Part shown: in pieces, positions 50,314 to 58,880 of the stretch
How the letters are laid out: the number at the start of each line of letters is the position of its first letter
How positions within the stretch are numbered: position 1 is the first letter of the stretch
Source of the DNA: Bradyrhizobium lablabi
GTDB taxonomy: Bacteria; Pseudomonadota; Alphaproteobacteria; Rhizobiales; Xanthobacteraceae
Direction of reading: 5' to 3'
DNA: 64,000 bases
NCBI RefSeq assembly: GCF_900141755.1
Contig: NZ_LT670844.1
Coordinates: 3,224,001-3,288,000, forward strand
Notes under the pieces: model-generated
Told to the model about the DNA's origin: nothing
Seen by the model: only the letters and a program-made list of their open reading frames with translations
Databases searched by the model: none
Position numbers and translations under genes: made by a program

Positions 50314-50783
50314 TCAAAACTCCCTCGCGCCGTTTGGAAGAAGGTTAGCTCCGGACCCTAGGGAGTTGCTAGGGCGATTGCGCTCCGCCGGCCTGCAGAC
50401 CGGCAGAGGACCGACGGGCGATCGACAGGACCTTGAAACTTAAGATCTGGCGCGCCATTCAGAACAAAACTACGAACTCTTATGTATTTGATATTACGAT
50501 ATAAATTCAAGCGGGCCTACACGCCCGCAGTACCAGTTCCGCACAATGCGTTGAGCAGCCCACATTATGACGAATAGCAGCCGCCTACCGCCGGACCGGT
50601 GTATTGCAGAGTCGACTCACGTGGCGACGCGCCGCGGCCGTGGTCCGGGATATTGATCAGCGCGTGGCCGCAATGCAGACCTCAGGCCACTGCCCGGGTT
50701 GGATGCCGACGATCAAGCGGCGCGCGCTGACGCAGCGAAGCGCGGCGCTCGCCGATGGTATCTCATCGAGATACGAAAGCCTT
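50314..50783. other. Intergenic region upstream of mltB-like and higBA genes
   Basis: 470 bp without a credible gene. It contains the hairpin GCCGG-N8-CCGGC (50387-50404) and an AT-rich tract (50455-50510) that stands out against the GC-rich surroundings. The promoters of the transglycosylase gene and of the higBA operon must lie here. No further structure was seen. Confidence 0.6.
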
Positions 50784-50814
50784 GCAATACGTATCCCGAC
50801 GGGATACGTATTGC
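50784..50814. promoter_or_regulatory. Perfect 14-bp inverted repeat ending just before higB
   Basis: GCAATACGTATCCC-N3-GGGATACGTATTGC is perfect over 14 bp per arm with spacer GAC, ending two bases before the higB start codon. It is the obvious operator for HigA autoregulation. Its position at the start codon would also allow an RNA hairpin to shut off translation of higB. Confidence 0.8.
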
Positions 50815-50816
50815 TC

Positions 50817-51101
50817 ATGATCAGGAACTTCAAGGGGAAATTTGCCGAGCCGATCCTTCAGGGCCGCAGGGTCCCGAAGGGTTTCCCAGCAAATCTCGCC
50901 AAGGTAGCTCGCCGAAAACTGATTATGGTGGACGCCGCCACCTTTCTTGAGGCCTTGAACTCGCCTCCCGGAAACCGCCTTGAAGCTCTTAGGGGCGATT
51001 TGGCGGGTAAGCACTCGATCCGCATCAACGATCAATGGCGGGTCGTGTTCAGGTGGACCGATGCGGGTCCCGAAGACGTGGAGATGATCGACTATCACTA
51101 G
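50817..51101 (+). CDS. higB: HigB-type toxin (RelE superfamily)
   Basis: 94 residues, MIRNFKGKFAEPILQGRRVP at the start and GKHSIRINDQWRVVFRWTDA near the end, the consensus of HigB/Gp49-like mRNA interferases. The C-terminal VEMIDYH is typical. HigB cuts translated mRNA at the ribosome. In this family the toxin gene precedes the antitoxin, as here. ATG 50817 lies directly after the palindrome. Confidence 0.9.
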   Translation: MIRNFKGKFAEPILQGRRVPKGFPANLAKVARRKLIMVDAATFLEALNSPPGNRLEALRGDLAGKHSIRINDQWRVVFRWTDAGPEDVEMIDYH

Positions 51102-51141
51102 CCAGACCGGCCGAATGTGGCCACCGAATAGGAGTTCGCAC

Positions 51142-51438
51142 ATGGCAAAGAAACTTCCGCCGGTTCATCCCGGCGAAATCCTGCGGGAAGAATTTCTCGT
51201 TCCGCTTAAGCTGACACCTTACGCGGTCGCGGCCGCGCTGAACGTGCCGCGCACCCGGATCGAACGCATCGCGCGCGAAGAAAAGCCCGTTACGGCCGAC
51301 ACCGCGCTGCGGCTCGGCAAATTCTTCAAGACCGGCGCTGCGTTCTGGATGAACATTCAGACGCGCTTCGATCTCGAAACGGCCGAAGACGTGCTCGCGC
51401 CGCAGATCAAGAAGATCGCGTCTTACGAGGCGGCGTGA
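51142..51438 (+). CDS. higA: HigA-type antitoxin (XRE family)
   Basis: 98 residues. VHPGEILREEFLVPLKLTPY, then AVAAALNVPRTRIERIAREE, is the HigA helix-turn-helix. FFKTGAAFWMNIQTRFDLET follows, the usual HigA C-terminal signature. ATG 51142 has AGGAG eight bases upstream. It lies 40 bp downstream of higB. HigA both blocks the toxin and should bind the palindrome before higB. Confidence 0.92.
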   Translation: MAKKLPPVHPGEILREEFLVPLKLTPYAVAAALNVPRTRIERIAREEKPVTADTALRLGKFFKTGAAFWMNIQTRFDLETAEDVLAPQIKKIASYEAA

Positions 51439-51541
51439 GAGCGATGCAATAACCTGACCGGAAAACAAATCGCGCGCACCCAATATCTTGTAACCAATTG
51501 CCTGATAGCCAATACGGCGTTTCGCAGCCATGCGGGCCAGA

Positions 51542-51825
51542 AGGCGCGTAGCCGCTGCGCCCCGTCGCGCGGTTCTCCCAACGGACGGGAAAGACATCTG
51601 AGCGACCGCGGAAAAGTCGGCGAAACAGAGCAATCTCCTCTTTGATTGTCGAATTCCGGTCGATGGGATCGCCGGCTCTTGCCGGAAGGACCACCTTAAT
51701 GGCCGCGGTCCCCTCACTCTGCGCCGATCGCAGAGCGTTGATCTCGGCTACGATCTCCTCGCGCTGGCGTTCCAGCGCAGTGATCGTGGCGCGAGTTCGG
51801 TAATTCTGGCGTCTATTTGCGTCAT
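51542..51825 (-). pseudogene. Remnant of a TOTE-type primase/helicase gene, frameshifted
   Basis: Starting at ATG 51825 (MTQIDARITEL), the sequence carries the N-terminal part of the TOTE conflict-system primase-helicase family. After a frameshift near 51792 it continues ALERQREEIVAEINALRSAQ, then IALFRRLFRGRSDVFPVRWE and GRSGYAP. The family motif is an IALFRSLFRGRxDVYPRRW-type stretch. Homology stops near 51542, so the primase core and the helicase are gone. It is a dead fragment of a defence- or transposon-linked system. Confidence 0.7.
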
Positions 51826-51940
51826 CGTGAAGATTGGCGTGTGCCCACTTGATCCAACGTCAGCCTGACGCAATTTTGCTTCGCCCGATAGCGCCGATCC
51901 TAGCCCCGGGTTCGCAGTTTTATTCTGAATGGTGGCAAAA

Positions 51941-51991
51941 TGGCGCGCCCGAAGAGATTAGAACTCCTGCCCCCCAAGATTCGTAGTCTGG
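51941..51991 (-). tRNA. tRNA-Arg(ACG) 3' half, fragment
   Basis: The minus strand reads the anticodon arm CCAGACTACGAATCTTGG through the T-arm to CGGGCGCGCCA, matching positions 27-76 of tRNA-Arg with anticodon ACG. The 5' half is absent. The T-loop reads GTTCTAA instead of GTTCGAA and the anticodon stem has a mismatch, so it is not a functional tRNA. Such 3' halves are left by integrases that insert into tRNA genes. It is therefore a candidate attachment-site remnant. Confidence 0.75.
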
Positions 51992-52419
51992 GCCGGACCA
52001 TTGAAATCATTGAGGTCTGTTACCATAAGTCCGCCCCAAACCCAAAAAATGCAAGCAAGATGGCGATAAATCGCCGCCGCCAGTTACGTTAACAGGGACG
52101 TCGAAAGCCGTAAAACCTTACTCCAAACCGGATGTCCGCTTCGCGCGAAGTGGCGAGTTGGTAATTCTGTTTGGGGAGAGCCAGACTGCTCAGTCGTTAT
52201 AAATGATACGCTCGCCATAGAGCGACGCGGAGGGCGGGGTGGCGGAGGAGCCCCTATGCTTCTACGTCCTGTCGACAGAGCATCATGCCGGTGGCCCGCT
52301 TTGCGTAGAGTCGAGGTGTGACGCGGTAGCTTTAGGTTCGAACATATCTGTTTCCGCCCCTTTCGTTCGGCGGTGCCTTACTGGTTCGACCATGTCCCCG
52401 TTTCCACACCCCGCTCATC

Positions 52420-52452
52420 GAACTGGACAGGCAGATTTCCCGCATCCAGCTC
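52420..52452 (-). ncRNA. Group II intron domain V
   Basis: On the minus strand, GAGCTGGATGCGGGAAATC then TGCCTGTCCAGTTC folds into a 33-nt hairpin with GAAA-type tetraloop and the AGC triad near its base, the most conserved part of group II introns. It lies 13 bases after the maturase stop codon, as expected. This supports a full ribozyme rather than a stray reverse transcriptase. Confidence 0.8.
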
Positions 52453-52464
52453 TCGGACAAAACT

Positions 52465-53796
52465 TCACGCCTTCACCCACGGCACGTCGTGCCCAAGCCT
52501 GCTCAGGCGTACGAGCCCAAAGTGCCCGTAAAGATGCGAGAGTGGATAGCTCCCGCCCTTGCGACGCCTGGTTTTGTGCTTGAACTGCAACCACCGGCGC
52601 AGCCGCATCGCTGTGTAGCTGTCGAGTGCCCGATACGCCTTGCTGACGGTGCCTACTCGAAAGTAGTTCGCCCATCCGCGCAGCGTGCGGTTCACTGTGC
52701 CCACCAGCTTAGTGACCTCTTGCCATGTCCCCGTTCGGTCCGTCAGTGCATGGATTTGCTCAACCATGCGCTTGATGCTCTTCTTCGATGGCCGGTAACC
52801 CAGGCGCGCCTGGCCGGTTCTCACAGAATACATTCGTCCGAACGTGTACCCCAGAAAGTCGAACTCCCCTTCCGGGACCTTGCAGATTCGTGTCTTCTCC
52901 TCGTTGACCGTGAGCTTCAGCTTGCTCATGATCTTGCGCAGTTGTTGCAATGCCTCATCGGCTTCGCCCTTCTTGCACAGGATCACAAGATCATCGGCAT
53001 AGGTCACGATACGACTGCCGAGGCGTTGCTCCAGTCCGAGCTTCTTCCATCCCAGCACGAACCGGCGCATGTATATATTCGCCAGCAACGGTGAGATGGG
53101 TGAACCCTGCGGAATGCCGCGCCGGTTGTCCCGGGCTTCGGTCGTGCGTGTCTTCCTTCCTCGATCATCGGTTTCTTCCACGGGGCATTCCAGCCACATC
53201 TTGATCAGATGCAGCACGCGTCGATCAACGATCCGGCGCGCTACCGACTGTAATAGCTCGGCATGGGGGATGCTTCCGAAGTAGTCCGCGAGGTCGGCGT
53301 CAACGACTTCCGGGTGGCCCCGGAACATCAGCTCTTCCACCTTGACCACCGCCTGTTGGGCATTGCGCCCGGGCCGGTACGCGTACTGTTCGGGTGGAAG
53401 GTCGGCTTCGAAGATCGGTTCCAGCACCAGCATCGCTGCTGTCATGCAGACCCGATCCCGCACGGTCGAGATGCCCAGCGGCCTGAGCTTGCCATTGGCC
53501 TTCGGGATGAACACTCTTCTGATAGGATCCGGATGGTAGCTCTCCTCCCGGAGCGCAAGCGCCAGTTCGCCAAGCCACCGCTCGACGCCATACGCCTCGA
53601 TGTCCGCGAAGTCCTGACCGTCTACCCCCGGTGCGCCCTTGTTGGAGCGGCACTGGGCAAACGCATGGGCCAGAATGTCCTCACGGCTGATCTTGTCGTA
53701 CAGGGCGTAGAAGCGATAGCCGGCTTCTGCCTTCGCTTTCGCGTGCAACGCCTTCTGCAGTTTCTGAACAGTTTTCGGAGTTGATAGGTTGCCCAA
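52465..53796 (-). CDS. ltrA: Group II intron reverse transcriptase/maturase
   Basis: 443 residues. Reverse transcriptase motifs are in order: [80 protein letters not shown] and the [12 protein letters not shown] active site. The maturase domain X follows ([20 protein letters not shown]). The protein ends without an HNH endonuclease domain. Such proteins splice their own intron RNA and copy it into new DNA sites. The length is normal for an endonuclease-less form. Confidence 0.95.
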   Translation of the reverse strand: MGNLSTPKTVQKLQKALHAKAKAEAGYRFYALYDKISREDILAHAFAQCRSNKGAPGVDGQDFADIEAYGVERWLGELALALREESYHPDPIRRVFIPKANGKLRPLGISTVRDRVCMTAAMLVLEPIFEADLPPEQYAYRPGRNAQQAVVKVEELMFRGHPEVVDADLADYFGSIPHAELLQSVARRIVDRRVLHLIKMWLECPVEETDDRGRKTRTTEARDNRRGIPQGSPISPLLANIYMRRFVLGWKKLGLEQRLGSRIVTYADDLVILCKKGEADEALQQLRKIMSKLKLTVNEEKTRICKVPEGEFDFLGYTFGRMYSVRTGQARLGYRPSKKSIKRMVEQIHALTDRTGTWQEVTKLVGTVNRTLRGWANYFRVGTVSKAYRALDSYTAMRLRRWLQFKHKTRRRKGGSYPLSHLYGHFGLVRLSRLGHDVPWVKA

Positions 53797-54427
53797 TCTC
53801 CAAATCCCTCACCACTTGTTGCGTCTGTCTTGAACTGAGGTCCCTTCCCTCCACCGGCGTTACCCGGCTTCAGCGGTACTACGAACCTCTCCGCCACCCC
53901 AAGGCGCCCGGCCTGTCCCTCGCGGGCGTCCGGTTGGTCATCGCTGACCACGCCTTGGGGCTTCCCGTGTTGCGTACGCTTTCCTTGTGTACATGCCGCC
54001 GCCAGTACCCCGGTGCAGCAGCTAGGCGTAATCTTCGCTCGTTCACCTAGCCGTATCAGCCTTCCCCGATATGGCAGTCGGGTCGGCCTGCACATCGACC
54101 TTTTCGAGGCTTGCTCAGCGTTTACTCGCGTTGCGGCCTGCACACTCGCGCTGTCGCCAATTCGCGACACGCTAATCGAAGGCTTCAGCCACTTCGTTAC
54201 CTCCATGACTGCTCCGATTGCTTCCGGCTGGAGCGATTGCCGGGTGGGGCTTGCACCCACTGGAAAGCGCCGCCTTTGCACGGCGCACGCCAATGGCGGT
54301 CATTTGCGACTATCCCGCGCGCGAGAGCTAAAGCTGACGAAATACTGCGCTCGGCCACGCAGTGGGCATCGAACCGGGTCTATGCGCTTGTCATTTTTGG
54401 CCGTAGACTTCTTGCAACCACCGATTC

Positions 54428-55435
54428 TCAGCCAAGGATCGATCGGTACAGGCCCAAATATCGATCGGCCATGAGATCTACCGTGAAGCGTGCAGATACC
54501 GCCGCACGGCACGCGGCGCGATCGATTTCGCCGATACGATTGATCGCATCTACCGCCGCATCGAGGCTGTCGACCAGGAAGCCGGTTACGCCATCCTCGA
54601 TCAGCTCGGGCATCGATCCGCGGTTGCAGGCAATCACTGGCGTTCCGCAGGCGAGCGCTTCCACCACCGACAGGCCAAACGGCTCATCGAAATTGATGAG
54701 GTGGAGCAGCGCGCGCGCGGAGCCGAGAGTCCTTGCGCGCGCCGCGCCGCCGACCGGGCCAAGATAGACGACGGACCGGCCGTCGAGTGCGGGCGCGACC
54801 AGCTCGTTGTGATAATTCTGGTCCTGGACGATGCCGGCCATGATCAATTTCCGTCTGGATCGATGGGCTGCCGTGATCGCTTCAGCAGCCCCCTTGTCCG
54901 GATGAATGCGGCCGAAGAAAAGCAGATCTTCGCTGCCATGCGGGTCGAAGGGAAAGTCCTGCAGCGGGATGCCATGGTGGATCGTTGCGGCATAGCGCAG
55001 GTCCGGATGGCGGTCGGCCTGGCTGATCGCGACATAGTGGACGCGATTTTCGTATTGCTTGAAGGCGGGCAGAATGCGCTCTGACGAGAAACCGTGGATC
55101 GTCGTCACCATCGGGGTCCCGACCAGCCGCGAGAAGGCGAGCGGTACGAAATCGGCCTGGTTGTGAATAAGATCGAACTCACCGGCCTGTTCAAAGACAT
55201 GGGCGACGTGGAGCATCTCCCACACTTTGGCGTCGATCGCGGGGTCCTCGGAATAGGGCGCCGGGCAAATGCCATCGAGCCTGGCCGCGGTTCTGCTATC
55301 CTTTGTGGCGAACAGGGTGACATCAACACCGCGCGCCACCAGCGCCTCGGTCAAGAGACTTGTGACCTGCTCCCAGGGACCGTAATGGCGCGGCGGTGTA
55401 CGCCAGGAGATCGGCGCCAGCATGGCGATACGCAA
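54428..55435 (-). CDS. GT4-family glycosyltransferase
   Basis: 335 residues in the GT-B fold. The N-terminal half begins MRIAMLAPISWRTPPRHYGP then WEQVTSLLTEALVARGVDVT. The C-terminal nucleotide-sugar site has FGRIHPDKGAAEAITAAHRS and EPFGLSVVEALACGTPVIAC with the conserved ExFG(L)xxxEAxACGxPVI pattern. It ends EDGVTGFLVDSLDAAVDAIN. The donor and acceptor are unknown. The GH13 gene lies directly upstream (25 bp) on the same strand, so the two probably form one operon of glucan or trehalose-type sugar metabolism. Confidence 0.9.
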   Translation of the reverse strand: MRIAMLAPISWRTPPRHYGPWEQVTSLLTEALVARGVDVTLFATKDSRTAARLDGICPAPYSEDPAIDAKVWEMLHVAHVFEQAGEFDLIHNQADFVPLAFSRLVGTPMVTTIHGFSSERILPAFKQYENRVHYVAISQADRHPDLRYAATIHHGIPLQDFPFDPHGSEDLLFFGRIHPDKGAAEAITAAHRSRRKLIMAGIVQDQNYHNELVAPALDGRSVVYLGPVGGAARARTLGSARALLHLINFDEPFGLSVVEALACGTPVIACNRGSMPELIEDGVTGFLVDSLDAAVDAINRIGEIDRAACRAAVSARFTVDLMADRYLGLYRSILG

Positions 55436-55459
55436 GCAACCCTCCTTCCCTGCTTGGTG

Positions 55460-57061
55460 CTATCCGGCCCTAAGCACTACACCTTCATTCGACCGTAGTA
55501 GGATGGCCCCGCCTTCAACCAGCGTCGCATCGTCCACAGTGGACAACAGCAACCGACTCCCACGCGCCCAATCCGGCAACTGCAGTCGGTGCGGCCTCCC
55601 CCCGAAGTTGAGCGCCACAATCAGCCGCTCCGCGTCGTGTCGGCGCTCGTAAGCAAGTATCTCGCCTTCCCCACTCAACAGTACGAAATCACCGGTCGAC
55701 AACGCCAAGCAATTCCGCCTGAGCGCAATTAGCCGACGATAAAGTGTCAAGATTGATTGAGAATCTTCCGTCATGCGCGCCACGTTGCGCGTGGGCCAGT
55801 CGGCATTGAGCGGCAGCCACGGCTTAACCGTGGTGAAACCGGCATTTTCGCTCTCATCCCATGGCATCGGCGTGCGCACGGGGTCGCGGCCCAACGCCAA
55901 ACCGGGCTCGCGCAACTCGCGCGGGTCCCGGACCTGGGATGGTTCGATCCCGACATCACTCAAACCGAGTTCGTCGCCATAGTAGAGCGTGGGTGTGCCG
56001 CGGAGCGTCAGCAACAGCACCGCTGCGACGCGGGCCTGGGCCTGACCGCGCTTGGCGGCAACGCGCGGCCGGTCATGGTTGCCGAGCACCCAGTTTGGCC
56101 AGCCACCGGACGGTAGCGCCGCCTCATAGTTGGCGATCAATGCCGCAAGGGAGCGCGCCCCCCACGGCGTATCAATGAGCTGGAAATTGAACGGCAGGTG
56201 CACCTCTGGGCGCGTATCACCATAATATTGCATGAGCCGATCGACTGGCAGGTAGACCTCACCAATCAGGACTCGCTCGCTCTGTCCCCTGGCGCCATAG
56301 CTGTCGGCGATTTCACGCATATCGGCGGCGATCCGGTGCACCTCGGGCTGATCTGTCGAATGAAGTTGAAGCAGGCGGTGCATTTCGCCCATTTCGGACC
56401 GATAGGCCGGGTTGGGTGGATTGTCCGGGAAGTCTGCCGCCTTGAGCATGTGCCACAGCACGTCGATACGGAAGCCATCGACGCCGCGGTCGAACCAAAA
56501 ACGCATCACATCGTACATCGCCGCTTGCACGGCTGGATGACGCCAGTTGAGGTCTGGCTGCTCCTTCAGAAAGGCGTGGTAGTAATATTGTCTGGTTGCC
56601 TTGTCCCATTGCCAGGCTGAGCCGCCGAAATCGCTGATCCAGTTGTTGGGTGGTCCGCCGTCAGCGGCAGGATCGCGCCAGATGTACCAGTTTCTTTTCT
56701 GATTTTCCCGCGAAGAGCGGCTCTCGACAAACCACGGGTGCTGGTCGGATGTGTGGTTGGGCACGAAGTCGAGCAAAACCTTAAGCCCCCGCCGATGGGC
56801 TTGCATGAGCAGATCGTCGAAGTCTGCCAGCGTGCCGAAGCGTGGATCGACGTCGCAATAGTCGGCGACGTCATAGCCGAAATCAACCATCGGCGACGGG
56901 TAGACGGGGGAGATCCAGATCGCGTCGACCCCAAGGCTGACAAGATATTCGAGCCGCCGCCCGATCCCCGTGAGGTCGCCGATGCCGTCGTCGTTGGTGT
57001 CCTGAAAGGAACGTGGGTAGATCTGATAGATCACACCCGCCTGCCACCATAGCGCGGTCAT
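55460..57061 (-). CDS. GH13 alpha-glucosidase
   Basis: 533 residues. Alpha-amylase family conserved regions are all seen: VYPSPMVDFGYDVADYCDVD (region near DPRFGT), LLDFVPNHTSDQHPWF, GVDGFRIDVLWHM with the nucleophile Asp, LIGEVYLPVDR with the acid Glu, and VLGNHDRPR with the third Asp. A beta-sandwich C domain follows. It best fits oligo-1,6-glucosidase or alpha-glucosidase members that act inside the cell. It probably forms an operon with the downstream glycosyltransferase. Confidence 0.93.
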   Translation of the reverse strand: MTALWWQAGVIYQIYPRSFQDTNDDGIGDLTGIGRRLEYLVSLGVDAIWISPVYPSPMVDFGYDVADYCDVDPRFGTLADFDDLLMQAHRRGLKVLLDFVPNHTSDQHPWFVESRSSRENQKRNWYIWRDPAADGGPPNNWISDFGGSAWQWDKATRQYYYHAFLKEQPDLNWRHPAVQAAMYDVMRFWFDRGVDGFRIDVLWHMLKAADFPDNPPNPAYRSEMGEMHRLLQLHSTDQPEVHRIAADMREIADSYGARGQSERVLIGEVYLPVDRLMQYYGDTRPEVHLPFNFQLIDTPWGARSLAALIANYEAALPSGGWPNWVLGNHDRPRVAAKRGQAQARVAAVLLLTLRGTPTLYYGDELGLSDVGIEPSQVRDPRELREPGLALGRDPVRTPMPWDESENAGFTTVKPWLPLNADWPTRNVARMTEDSQSILTLYRRLIALRRNCLALSTGDFVLLSGEGEILAYERRHDAERLIVALNFGGRPHRLQLPDWARGSRLLLSTVDDATLVEGGAILLRSNEGVVLRAG

Positions 57062-57183
57062 GCAGAAGCCAATCCGAGCGGTGAAAAATAACTCTCTACC
57101 TGTTGTGATCGGAAGTCGACGGTTTTTCTCCAGATCTCGTACTTCGGACCGGTTGGAACTGTAGCCGAGCTCTGCGCAAGGAC

Positions 57184-57215
57184 GAATGTCCGCTTTGCGG
57201 CAGAAGCGGTCATTC
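57184..57215. repeat. Hairpin repeat GAATGTCCGCTT type
   Basis: GAATGTCCGCTT-N8-AAGCGGTCATTC, an inverted repeat with one mismatch. Related debris occurs at 52133-52150 (TGTCCGCTTCGCGCGAAG) and 63637-63655 (ATGTCCGCTTCGCGGCGG). The form is familiar from Bradyrhizobium intergenic regions. It may be a small mobile or leftover element. Confidence 0.6.
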
Positions 57216-57269
57216 GATCTTCGAATCTCCGCAGCCGCGACCAGCTAAGAACGAACCTCTCAGCACTTC

Positions 57270-57301
57270 CTAGTGGCCAAGACACCTAGTGGCCAAGACA
57301 C
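57270..57301. repeat. 16-bp perfect tandem direct repeat
   Basis: CTAGTGGCCAAGACAC occurs twice back to back (57270-57285 and 57286-57301). Such a short exact duplication can come from replication slippage or a footprint of an excised element. It lies just downstream of the HlyD remnant on the minus strand. Confidence 0.9.
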
Positions 57302-57354
57302 GCCAGTGCGTCACGTCGATCTCGGGATGATATTGCTTCCAGAGTTTGCGTGGC

Positions 57355-57969
57355 CTATCGCTCGGTAAACGCCACGTCCAGGGAGTTGAACACCGGTTTG
57401 AACATATATCGAATGATTGACTTTGAGCCGGTCTGAATGTGCGCTTGAAGAACCATTCCTGGCGTAATTGGATAGTTGGTAGTGCCAGAGCGAACATGGT
57501 CCTGCAGAAGTCGTATGGTGGCTTTGTAGTAGGGCTCGGCAATATTTTGATTTTGGCCTGAAGGATTTTGTTGAGCGGGCGGCGGCGAAAAGGTCGTAGC
57601 CGACAAATATTCGACCTTGCCCCGAACAGGACCGAAGATCGTGCTGTCATAGGTCAAAAGCCGAATCTCCGCATCCGCATCCGCGCGTATGTGGCCGGAA
57701 TCCTTCGGATCGATGTGTACCTCGGCGACTAACTCACGTTCTGTTGGTACTATCCGGGCCACGAGGTCGCCAGGTCGTACAACTTCTCCGATCGATTTCG
57801 GAGCGAGCTCTTGCACGATCCCATCGGAGGGCGCCCGAACCAACAGGCGATCGGAGCGATCGGCAAGCTTGACCAACTGCTGTTGGGTTTCTGCCAGATC
57901 AGTGGCAGCCTTAACCCTCTCCTCGCTTAGCTTTTGGTGTGCCTTGGCATCAGCTTCCCACAAGCTGCT
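57355..57969 (-). pseudogene. HlyD-family secretion adaptor, C-terminal half only
   Basis: About 205 codons match the second half of type I secretion membrane-fusion proteins. They start within the coiled coil (SLWEADAKAHQKLSEERVKA), then DRSDRLLVRAPSDGIVQELA, then PGDLVARIVPTERELVAEVH, and end PGMVLQAHIQTGSKSIIRYM. The N-terminal membrane segment and first coil are missing. The left end abuts a DUF2336 fragment at about 57970. The protein cannot anchor in the membrane and is probably non-functional. It is a deletion product. Confidence 0.85.
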
Positions 57970-57970
57970 T

Positions 57971-58153
57971 TCAGGCGCGGGCCGCCACCGCAATATCCCG
58001 CTCTAGCAACCCTATTACCTCTCCAAACATCCAAATCTCGTCGTCGGTATAGCGGCCGGCTATCAATACATCGGTCGCATACCACAACGCTCGCTGGCGG
58101 CTCTCTGCTGTTCCCCGCGACACCGCAACTTCTAGTTCCTGCAGGAATGACAT
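57971..58153 (-). pseudogene. DUF2336 protein, N-terminal fragment
   Basis: 60 codons beginning MSFLQELEVAVSRGTAESRQ and RALWYATDVLIAGRYTDDEI resemble the start of DUF2336 proteins, which normally run several hundred residues. A stop comes directly where the HlyD fragment begins. ATG 58153 would be the original start. The gene was truncated by the same event that removed the front of the HlyD gene. Confidence 0.7.
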
Positions 58154-58177
58154 TGCTTCAATCGTTTGTCAGGAATT

Positions 58178-58336
58178 CTAAGCGATGCGCCTGTCCCCAT
58201 AATTCAAGGCGGGCGCACCGGGGAAATAGGTAGAAACGCAGCAATCAATAACCGGAGCTTCGGGACCAACGATCAATTTGGCCACACTATAAATCTCGCT
58301 TAATGGTCGAACGCGAGCCAACTGCCGGGGCTGCAT
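58178..58336 (-). pseudogene. Possible PilZ-like fragment
   Basis: 52 codons from ATG 58336, reading MQPRQLARVRPLSEIYSVAK then LIVGPEAPVIDCCVSTYF. The pattern resembles small PilZ domains that end with a DCxVxDxSxGG motif, but the diagnostic motif is degraded to DCCVSTYFPGA. It lies directly upstream of the DUF2336 fragment. Treated as a decayed gene; the assignment is tentative. Confidence 0.35.
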
Positions 58337-58880
58337 CACGCGCGCCTCCTGTGACCTATCGACAAAGTAAAGACTATCCTCGATTTCTTAATGGATTTCG
58401 CCGGAGAGGTGATCGACGTCCTCCGAGGGCTTGTAAACGGCAATGAGCGGTAATCTGTGGCCGCTGGTATTGAACGATTACTCTCAGTCCAAACTCGCAA
58501 GAGCATGAACGGTGCTACCGCACCGTCGCGAAAGACGATCACATCTGCCGCGATGCGCCGGTGTCGTTTGACCGAACCAAAAACCGAAGCATGGGTGAAC
58601 CTGACGGAGCCTCGCGCGCGGCAACCCTTTATTTAGAACACATGACCACACTGGCTAGCGGGCTACTTATCTTGCCCGTGCGAGAAACCGTCGCCGTGTT
58701 CTCAGCTCGGCGGCGGCTTTTGCTGCGCCTCCACTTGAGCGTCCAGTCCCACGAAACTCCCTCGGGCCAACGCCCTCGATCGATTTTTCCGCTTCTGTTT
58801 CGTTAGGGTTTAGCGACCGCGTAAACATGCCCTTAAACCGACGAACTCATAATGCGGTGTCTGATTTCAGAGGTAATTTC
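58337..58880. other. Intergenic region with no recognised gene
   Basis: 544 bp of lower GC than the surroundings. Several short frames exist on both strands but none shows a ribosome site plus recognisable sequence. It is probably decayed DNA of the same debris region as the HlyD and DUF2336 fragments, plus the promoter for the small zinc protein. Confidence 0.55.

Larger units (their letters stand above)
52380..54288 (-). mobile_element. Group II intron with intron-encoded reverse transcriptase
   Basis: An element of about 1.9 kb on the minus strand. The likely 5' end is GTGCGCC at 54288 (consensus GTGYG). A long structured lead of about 490 bp precedes the maturase gene. The RNA domain V lies just past the gene (52420-52452), and domain VI should end within about 60 bases of it. 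The 3' end at about 52380 is only estimated. It did not interrupt a recognisable gene. Confidence 0.75.

Noticed and set aside
50604..50816. Upstream extension of the higB frame
   Set aside because: It would cross the perfect palindrome and adds residues with no toxin similarity. ATG 50817 gives the normal HigB length.
58336..58542. 68-codon minus-strand frame upstream of the PilZ-like fragment
   Set aside because: No ribosome site, no recognisable pattern and no support from neighbours.
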